NCBI GenBank assembly: GCA_020846575.1
Contig: JADLDQ010000184.1
Coordinates: forward strand, 1-11,925
Direction of reading: 5' to 3'
Origin: Burkholderiales bacterium
GTDB lineage: Bacteria > Pseudomonadota > Gammaproteobacteria > Burkholderiales > SG8-39
Length of the DNA: 11,925 bases
Shown: one piece after another, positions 6,957 through 11,925 of the stretch
Layout: each line of letters begins with the position of its first letter
Numbering within the stretch: position 1 is the stretch's first letter
The notes under the pieces: generated by a model
What the model saw: only the letters and a program-made list of their open reading frames with translations
Databases searched by the model: none
Told to the model about the DNA's origin: nothing
Program-made: the position numbers and the translations under genes

Positions 6957-8063
6957 ATGCAGCCCCAGATCCGGGTCATCCCCTCGTTACGCAATACCGT
7001 GCTGGTGGTCGACGACCAGTCCACGAGCCGCGCGATCCTGTCTCAGGTGGTGCGGGCGATCGACGCCAACGTGCAGGTCGAGTCCTATGACAGCCCCATC
7101 GAGGCGCTGCGCGCGGCGACCCACCGCGTCGCGGACCTCGCGCTGGTGGACTACCAGATGCCGGAAATGGACGGCATCGAGTTCGTGCGGCGGCTGCGCA
7201 TGCTCTCGGAGTACGAGAGCGTGCCGGTGGTGATGGTGACCGTGAACGACGACCGCAAGGTGCGTTACGCCGCCCTCGACGTCGGCGTGACCGATTTCCT
7301 CAACAAACCGGTGGACACGCGGGAATGCCTCGCGCGCTGCCGCAACCTGCTGACGCTGCGCCGCCAGCAACTGGTCCTGGAGGACCGCAAGAAGCTCCTG
7401 GAGGGCATGGTCAGGGAGGCCACCGAGGAGGTGCGCGCCCGCGAGAAGGAGACGCTGTACCGGCTGGCGCGCGCCGGTGAGTTCCGCGACCTGGAGACGG
7501 GCAACCACATCATCCGCATGGCGCGTTACTCGCGGCTGATCGCCAACGCGATCGGCCTCAATTCCGCCGAGGCGGAAGGCATCGAGCTGGCTGCGCCGCT
7601 GCACGACATCGGCAAGATCGGGATCCCGGACCACATCCTGCTCAAGCAGGGCCGCCTGGACGAAGCCGAGGCGCGCGAGATGCGCCGCCATCCGCTGATC
7701 GGCTACGAGATCCTCAAGGGCAGCCCGTCGGAGTACCTGCGCATGGGTGCGCTCATCGCGCTCGAGCACCACGAAAAGTTCGACGGCTCCGGTTATCCCC
7801 ACGGGCTGGTGGGAGATCACATCGCGCTGGCCGCGCGCATCGTGGCGGTGGCCGATGTGTTCGACGCGCTGACCTCGGCGAGGTCCTACAAGACCGCCTG
7901 GACCGCCCACGACGCATTTCTCTACATCCAGGCGCAGCGCGGCACGCACCTGGACCCGCGACTGGTGGATGCGTTCCTCGACACCCGTGCGCAGACCCTC
8001 GCCGTCATGAGCGAGCTGGGAGACGGCGCGCCGCCGCCCCCGGCGCCGCTGCTCAACCAATGA
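6957..8063 (+). CDS. rpfG: RpfG: response regulator with HD-GYP cyclic-di-GMP phosphodiesterase domain
   Basis: A 368-residue cytoplasmic two-component output protein. The receiver domain (about 14-130) has acidic pair D19-D20, phospho-acceptor D65 in LVDYQMPEMDG, T95 and K117, all in canonical places. A charged helical linker (about 130-170) leads to the HD-GYP domain. Its metal and signature residues are present: H184, H216-D217 in HDIGKIGIPD, H245, H271-H272-E, and G277-S-G-Y-P281. The enzyme should therefore be active and linearise c-di-GMP. The start is ATG 6957: an in-frame TAG at 6945-6947 rules out anything upstream. No Shine-Dalgarno is visible, and a strong hairpin sits just ahead. 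The stop overlaps the rpfC start by 4 bp. Pairing with rpfC and convergent rpfF identifies it as RpfG rather than a generic HD-GYP regulator. In Xanthomonas this activity switches virulence and biofilm programmes; targets here are unknown. Confidence 0.9.
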   Translation: MQPQIRVIPSLRNTVLVVDDQSTSRAILSQVVRAIDANVQVESYDSPIEALRAATHRVADLALVDYQMPEMDGIEFVRRLRMLSEYESVPVVMVTVNDDRKVRYAALDVGVTDFLNKPVDTRECLARCRNLLTLRRQQLVLEDRKKLLEGMVREATEEVRAREKETLYRLARAGEFRDLETGNHIIRMARYSRLIANAIGLNSAEAEGIELAAPLHDIGKIGIPDHILLKQGRLDEAEAREMRRHPLIGYEILKGSPSEYLRMGALIALEHHEKFDGSGYPHGLVGDHIALAARIVAVADVFDALTSARSYKTAWTAHDAFLYIQAQRGTHLDPRLVDAFLDTRAQTLAVMSELGDGAPPPPAPLLNQ

Positions 8064-10609
8064 GTATCAGGAACCGGATCGACGCCCTGCGCGCCTGGCT
8101 GAAGGCGCGGCCCGACTCCGAGCACGAGCAGGCGCTGATCCGGCTCGCGGTGGGCGCGGTGCTGTTCTTCTACCTCCTGCCGGGCGCCTACTTCGGCAAC
8201 GGGGACAGTTCGATCCCCAACCACTTCTACGTGGGTGCGATGGTGGCCTTCATCGGCGCGGCGACGGCGCTCGCTCTGAGCATCGCCCTGTGGCCCGGGG
8301 TATCGCGGGTGCGGCGCATCCTGGGCGCGGCGCTGGACGCCGCCGCCGCCAGCTTCTTCATGGTCATCGCCGATGTGCACGCGACGCCGCTGTTCCTGGT
8401 GTACATCTGGATCACGCTCGCCAACGGGATGCGCTACGGGCCGGGCTACCTGCTGGTGGCGCTCGGGTTCTCGGTCGCCGGGTTCTCGACGGTGCTGCTC
8501 TTGAGTCCCTTCTGGCGCGAGATTCCCGGTGTCGGCCTGGGCCTGATGATCGGCATGGTGGTGCTGGATCTGTACGTGCTGGCGCTGGTGCGGCGCATGT
8601 CGGCCGCGGTGATCCGGGCGGAGGCGGCCAACCAGGCCAAGCGGCGCTTCGTCTCGGTGGTGAGCCACGAGATGCGCACCCCGCTCAACGCCATCGTCAA
8701 CATGGCCGCGCTCCTGCGCGACACGCGGCTGGACCGCGAGCAGGCGGACATGGTGCAGACGCTCGCGGACGCCTCGCGGGTGCTCCTCGGGCTGGTCGAG
8801 GACGTGCTGGACTTCTCCAAGATCGAGGCGGGCAAGCTCACCCTGGAGAGCACCGAGTTCGACCTGCATGCGCTGGTGCACAGCACCGCCAAGATCCTGT
8901 CGCAGCAGGCGCACGAGAAGCACCTCGAGCTGGACGTGTCCATCATGCCCGAGGTGGCGCCGGCCCTGCGCGGGGACCCGCACCACCTGCGCCAGGTGCT
9001 GATCAACCTGATCGGCAACGCCATCAAGTTTACCGAGAAGGGATCGATCACGGTGCACGTCTCGGTGGTGTCTGAGACCGAGGAGGGCTGCCGTCTCAAA
9101 TTCTCGGTGCGCGACACCGGCATCGGCATCCCGCCCGAAGCGCAGGCGCGCATCTTCGACAGTTTCGCGCAGGCCGACGACAGCACCACGCGGCGCTTCG
9201 GCGGGACGGGCCTGGGGACCACCATCGCCAAGCAACTGGTGGAGCTGATGGGCGGTCGCATCGGACTGGAGAGCGCGGTCGGCCTGGGAAGCACCTTCTG
9301 GTTCGAGGTCGGGTTCCGCAACGCCCCGGCAGTGGCGGCGAGGCCCGGCGACGGCGAATTCCGCGACGCGAGGGTGCTGGTGCTCGGGTTCCCGCCAGAC
9401 GAGGAGCCCGCCCTGCTCGAGGCCCTGGCCGGCTGGGGCGCACGCGCCTGTCCCGCTTCCGGCGTCGAGGCCGCGGCGGAACTCTCGCTGCGCGATGCGG
9501 GCGTCGCGCCCGTGCTCCAGAGCGCCATTCTGCATGCCAGCTCCATGCCCGAGGCGCAGGCCGTCCTTGCCCAGCTGCGCCGAACGGTGCGCCTGCCCGA
9601 TCTGCCCGCCATTGTCGCGATGCCGCGGCGCGCGCTGCCCGCGGGCGCCGAATCGGTGCCGGGCGGACGCAACACGCTGCTCGCGGCGCCGCTCGACACC
9701 CGCCTTCTCTACAACGCCATGCACGCCGCCCAGGCGCAGCGGCAGGAGCGCGCCGATGTCGTGTTCCTGTCCGATTACCTGCGGCGCCGCGAAGGTGCGC
9801 GCACCTGCCGGGTGCTGGTCGCGGATGACAACGCGACCAACCGCAGCGTCATCAGCAAGATCCTGGAGCGCGCCGGGCACCGGGTACAACTGGTGGAAAC
9901 GGGCGAGCAGGTTCTCGACGCCGTCGAGGCCGAGCGCCACGACCTGCTGATCCTGGACCGCAACATGCCGGGGATGGGCGGCGTGGAAGCGCTCAAGCGC
10001 TTGCGCGCGCTGCACGCGGGGGCCGAGCGCATGCCGGTGATCGTGCTTTCCGCCGACGTGACCCCGGAGGCGCGCATCGAATGCCTGGAAGCAGGCGCCG
10101 ACGCTTTTCTCACCAAGCCGGTCGAGGCGCCGCGGCTGCTGGACGCCATCGCGGACCTGGTGCGCGGCGCCGAATCTCGCCCCATCCTGCCGGCGGTGGC
10201 GCCGTCCCCGCGCCAGGCCCAGCCGGTCCCGGCGGCGCCGGCGGTCCTGAACCTCGAAACGGTCGCGCTGCTCGAAGAACTCGGCTCCGACGGGGACTTC
10301 ATGGAGCGCCTGATCAGCGCCTTTCTCTCCGACACCCAGCACGTCATGCGCCGCCTGGACGAGGAGCGCGGCCGGCTCGCACCCGGGGAGATGCGCGTCC
10401 TGGTGCATTCGCTGAAGGGATCGGTGTCCAGCATCGGCGCGGACCGACTCACCCACGCCTGCGCTGCGGTCGGCGCGATGAGCGATGCGGAATTCCGGAT
10501 GCAGGGCGCGGCCGTCGCGCGGACCCTGCGCGAGGAGTTCGACGCGGTCAGCGCCGCGCTGCGGGATTACCTGGCAGCGCGCCGGCTCGGCAGGCGCGGC
10601 GGAGCATAG
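8060..10609 (+). CDS. rpfC: RpfC: hybrid sensor kinase for DSF signal, with an extra degenerate receiver domain
   Basis: An 849-residue inner-membrane kinase expected to bind the DSF fatty acid and relay phosphate to RpfG. The N-terminal segment reads WLKARPDSEHEQALIR (13-28), closely matching the DSF-binding input region of Xanthomonas RpfC. Five to six hydrophobic segments follow (about 26-44, 56-78, 87-104, 110-121, 129-151, 158-177). The HisKA domain has H203 in VVSHEMRTPLN. The ATPase domain has N320, D352 in DTGIGIP, and GTGLG (382-386). Residues about 438-560 form a receiver-like fold lacking its active site. The true receiver (about 585-700) has D589-D590, acceptor D633, S664 and K686. 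A Pro/Ala linker precedes an Hpt domain with H783 in HSLKGS. The start overlaps the rpfG stop (ATGA) without its own Shine-Dalgarno, so translation is coupled. From memory, Xanthomonas RpfC is about 726 residues; the difference equals one receiver domain. Confidence 0.9.
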   Translation: MSIRNRIDALRAWLKARPDSEHEQALIRLAVGAVLFFYLLPGAYFGNGDSSIPNHFYVGAMVAFIGAATALALSIALWPGVSRVRRILGAALDAAAASFFMVIADVHATPLFLVYIWITLANGMRYGPGYLLVALGFSVAGFSTVLLLSPFWREIPGVGLGLMIGMVVLDLYVLALVRRMSAAVIRAEAANQAKRRFVSVVSHEMRTPLNAIVNMAALLRDTRLDREQADMVQTLADASRVLLGLVEDVLDFSKIEAGKLTLESTEFDLHALVHSTAKILSQQAHEKHLELDVSIMPEVAPALRGDPHHLRQVLINLIGNAIKFTEKGSITVHVSVVSETEEGCRLKFSVRDTGIGIPPEAQARIFDSFAQADDSTTRRFGGTGLGTTIAKQLVELMGGRIGLESAVGLGSTFWFEVGFRNAPAVAARPGDGEFRDARVLVLGFPPDEEPALLEALAGWGARACPASGVEAAAELSLRDAGVAPVLQSAILHASSMPEAQAVLAQLRRTVRLPDLPAIVAMPRRALPAGAESVPGGRNTLLAAPLDTRLLYNAMHAAQAQRQERADVVFLSDYLRRREGARTCRVLVADDNATNRSVISKILERAGHRVQLVETGEQVLDAVEAERHDLLILDRNMPGMGGVEALKRLRALHAGAERMPVIVLSADVTPEARIECLEAGADAFLTKPVEAPRLLDAIADLVRGAESRPILPAVAPSPRQAQPVPAAPAVLNLETVALLEELGSDGDFMERLISAFLSDTQHVMRRLDEERGRLAPGEMRVLVHSLKGSVSSIGADRLTHACAAVGAMSDAEFRMQGAAVARTLREEFDAVSAALRDYLAARRLGRRGGA

Positions 10610-10781
10610 CGAACTCTTCCCGCTGCCTGGCGGACTGTCGCCCGGATCTGCGCGGCCCCGCCTTGCGCCGTCATTCCCGAAGGGGCAGGCCGCAGCGCGG
10701 CGCCGGCCCGCCCTGCGCGCTCGCCGGTGCTGCCCGCGAACGCTTGCGCCCTGCCGGCGGACGGCCCGCGAGCCCGGGTGA
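10610..10781. other. Convergent intergenic region between rpfC and rpfF
   Basis: This 172-bp GC-rich stretch lies between the ends of rpfC (plus) and rpfF (minus). Several short GC stems are possible, for example GCAGG 10685-10689 with CCTGC 10112+600 (that is, 10712-10716 is not required for this call), but none is followed by a T-run in either direction. No intrinsic terminator or gene is supported here, so the transcripts may overlap or end by Rho. Confidence 0.4.
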
Positions 10782-11711
10782 TCAGGCCGATGCGGCGAGC
10801 AGCTCTGGCGCTTCGGCGGCGCGCGCGGCTTCCGCCGCACCGTGACGGCGCGACTGCGAGCGAACCAGCCGCGCCATCATCTTGAGATCCTTCTCCTCCA
10901 GGCGCAGGGCGGCATCCACCCAGACCTCGGCGATGCGATCCAGTTCCTCGCGCGTGATCGGGTGCACCTGCTTGCGCGCCTGGAACACGGCCTGCATGCC
11001 GTTGCGGCGCTTGCCGGTGTTCATGATCCATTCCCGCGTCGCCGCCTCGCCCTGGCCGTGCGCGGCCAGCACGTCCACCAGACCCATGCCGTGGAGTTCC
11101 GCGGCGCTCCATATGCGCCCGGACAGGATCAACTGCTCCGCGGCGCGCATGCCGATGCGGCGCGCCAGCAGACTGTACGCTCCCATGCCCGGGAACAGGT
11201 TGAAGAGCACTTCGGGCAGACCCATCTGGGCGCCTTCCTCGGCCACGATCACGTCGCTCGCCAGCGCGGTTTCGAATCCTCCGCCGAGCGCAGCGCCCTG
11301 GACCAGCGAGATCGTGGTGAGTGTCGGGCAGAAGTAGTTGCTCAGGCGGGGATAGATGTTGTCGATGCACAGCCGCGCGTAATGCGATAGCGCCTCGCGG
11401 TCGCGCAGCCGGATGAGCATCACGAACAGGGACAGGTCTCCGCCGAGGTTGTAGACCCCCGGCGTGCGCGAGGCGGCGACGTAGTAATGCACCTTGTGCA
11501 TTGCGCCCTCGTGCAGCACGTGCCCGTTGTGGACTTGCAGGGCGCTGTCGTGCGTGCGGATGTCGGCCAGCAGTCCTAGGCTGAAACAGGGGTTTCCGAT
11601 CGGCTCGAAGTAGCCCCACAGCGTGCCCGTAGCGGACTCGAACTCGACTGCGAATTGCGAGGTCTTGCGCTCCTCGAGCGCGAGTCGCGGCGTGAGTTTT
11701 GCTTGCTGCAT
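10782..11711 (-). CDS. rpfF: RpfF: DSF synthase (crotonase superfamily, cis-2-unsaturated fatty acid signal)
   Basis: A 309-residue crotonase-fold enzyme that in Xanthomonas dehydrates a 3-hydroxyacyl-ACP and then hydrolyses the thioester, releasing the diffusible signal. The two catalytic glutamates are present as E147 in GGGFETALA and E167 in GLPEVLFNLFPGMGA, with the same 20-residue spacing as E141/E161 in Xanthomonas RpfF. A constant +6 offset also places pocket residues I recall (M170, W258, L276) at M176, W264 and L282. The oxyanion-hole region is NLGGDLSLF (88-96). Start ATG 11711-11709 has an excellent Shine-Dalgarno (11718-11724); a longer frame to 11918 needs a TTG start and adds unrelated residues. 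An Ala/Glu-rich tail (about 291-309) extends beyond the conserved core. The gene converges with rpfC, as in Xanthomonas. Known RpfF proteins are also held inactive by binding the RpfC receiver. An ordinary enoyl-CoA hydratase is unlikely given the context and residues. Confidence 0.94.
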   Translation of the reverse strand: MQQAKLTPRLALEERKTSQFAVEFESATGTLWGYFEPIGNPCFSLGLLADIRTHDSALQVHNGHVLHEGAMHKVHYYVAASRTPGVYNLGGDLSLFVMLIRLRDREALSHYARLCIDNIYPRLSNYFCPTLTTISLVQGAALGGGFETALASDVIVAEEGAQMGLPEVLFNLFPGMGAYSLLARRIGMRAAEQLILSGRIWSAAELHGMGLVDVLAAHGQGEAATREWIMNTGKRRNGMQAVFQARKQVHPITREELDRIAEVWVDAALRLEEKDLKMMARLVRSQSRRHGAAEAARAAEAPELLAASA

Positions 11712-11717
11712 GATTCG

Positions 11718-11724
11718 TCTCCCC
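11718..11724 (-). promoter_or_regulatory. Ribosome binding site of rpfF
   Basis: On the minus strand the sequence GGGGAGA ends 6 nt before ATG 11711, an ideal Shine-Dalgarno. It fixes the rpfF start and contrasts with the absence of any such site at rpfG and rpfC. Confidence 0.8.
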
Positions 11725-11730
11725 AGATGG

Positions 11731-11750
11731 ACGCGATCGATGAATCGCGT
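11731..11750. repeat. Perfect 7-bp inverted repeat in the rpfF leader (candidate operator or RNA hairpin)
   Basis: ACGCGAT (11731-11737) and ATCGCGT (11744-11750) are exact reverse complements around CGATGA. The element starts 20 bp upstream of the rpfF ATG and 7 bp from its Shine-Dalgarno. It could bind a dimeric regulator at or after the promoter, or fold in RNA beside the ribosome site. No clean -35/-10 pair was found nearby; TTGCAC (11771-11766, minus) is a possible -35 with a poor -10. Confidence 0.45.
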
Positions 11751-11861
11751 AAGGTCTTGATTCAGGTGCAAGCCATTGCGGCTACCCCATGCGCCAAGCA
11801 TACCCCAGCTTGGTGCAGCGGGTACCGTACACCGGCAGGAACGACCTGGGGCAGTGAGAAG

Positions 11862-11883
11862 AAAAAACCGCCGGCTGCAGCGG
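11862..11883 (-). terminator. Candidate intrinsic terminator upstream of rpfF
   Basis: On the minus strand, CCGCTG and CGGCGG (outer bases 11883 and 11868) form a 6-bp stem with one G-T pair around a CAGC loop, followed at once by TTTTTT (11867-11862) and CTTCT. This is the only convincing stem plus T-run in the window. It would end a minus-strand gene coming from beyond the right edge, or act as an attenuator in a long rpfF leader. No stop codon for such a gene is seen in 11884-11925. Confidence 0.55.
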
Positions 11884-11925
11884 ATGGTCCGGTCCCGGTT
11901 CGTGATAGCCTCGGGCAAATGCGAA

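Noticed and set aside
10610..10781. Bidirectional terminator between rpfC and rpfF
   Set aside because: Only short GC stems without T-runs were found, so it was not called. Any stem coordinates mentioned for this region should be treated as illustrative only.
7922..10840. Open frame of 972 codons on the minus strand opposite rpfC
   Set aside because: It is antisense to a gene with every kinase, receiver and Hpt motif intact, and the predicted product is low in hydrophobic structure and rich in Arg, His and Asp. Shadow of high GC.
11712..11918. Extended RpfF starting at TTG 11918
   Set aside because: It would cross the terminator-like hairpin and the palindrome and add about 69 unrelated residues, while ATG 11711 has an ideal ribosome site and fits the family length.

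Overview
This GC-rich, densely coding window looks like chromosome from a proteobacterium, most likely a betaproteobacterium (Rhodocyclales or Nitrosomonadales type). The taxon is inferred from gene content: an Azotobacter FdI-type 7Fe ferredoxin beside a large Fe-S/flavin oxidoreductase, a proteobacterial Gld-type ABC operon, and an Rpf quorum-sensing locus outside the usual xanthomonad layout. No rRNA, tRNA, CRISPR array or insertion sequence was seen.

Layout, left to right. (1) Positions 1-1376, minus strand: ferredoxin gene fdxA followed by the N-terminal third of a large oxidoreductase that runs off the left edge. (2) Positions 1377-1797: a divergent control region with one recognisable sigma70-type promoter facing each way. 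(3) Positions 1798-6560, plus strand: a tight four-gene operon for a Gld-type ABC exporter (ATPase, ABC-2 permease, GldG-like membrane-anchored extracytoplasmic protein, DUF4340 protein). Its genes abut, lie 6 bp apart, or overlap by 4 bp. (4) Positions 6561-6956: a non-coding stretch with a candidate promoter, an inverted repeat at the predicted start site and a strong hairpin just before the next gene. (5) Positions 6957-10609, plus strand: rpfG (receiver plus HD-GYP c-di-GMP phosphodiesterase) and rpfC (hybrid sensor kinase), overlapping by 4 bp. (6) Positions 10782-11711, minus strand: rpfF, the DSF-type fatty-acid signal synthase, converging on rpfC. (7) Positions 11712-11925: the rpfF leader, with a strong Shine-Dalgarno, a perfect 7-bp inverted repeat and a terminator-like hairpin.

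The main find is a complete DSF (diffusible signal factor) quorum-sensing circuit. RpfF makes a cis-2-unsaturated fatty acid. RpfC senses it through a short N-terminal segment and membrane helices, then phosphorylates RpfG by a His-Asp-His-Asp relay. Active RpfG hydrolyses c-di-GMP. The gene order (rpfG-rpfC converging with rpfF) matches Xanthomonas, but rpfH is absent and rpfB is not in the window. Catalytic and phosphotransfer residues are intact in all three proteins. The unusual point is RpfC: it is about 120 residues longer than my recollection of the Xanthomonas protein, and the extra length is one degenerate receiver-like domain between the ATPase and the true receiver.

The Gld-type exporter and the ferredoxin pair appear to be ordinary neighbours. 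Nothing in the sequence directly links them to the quorum-sensing genes.
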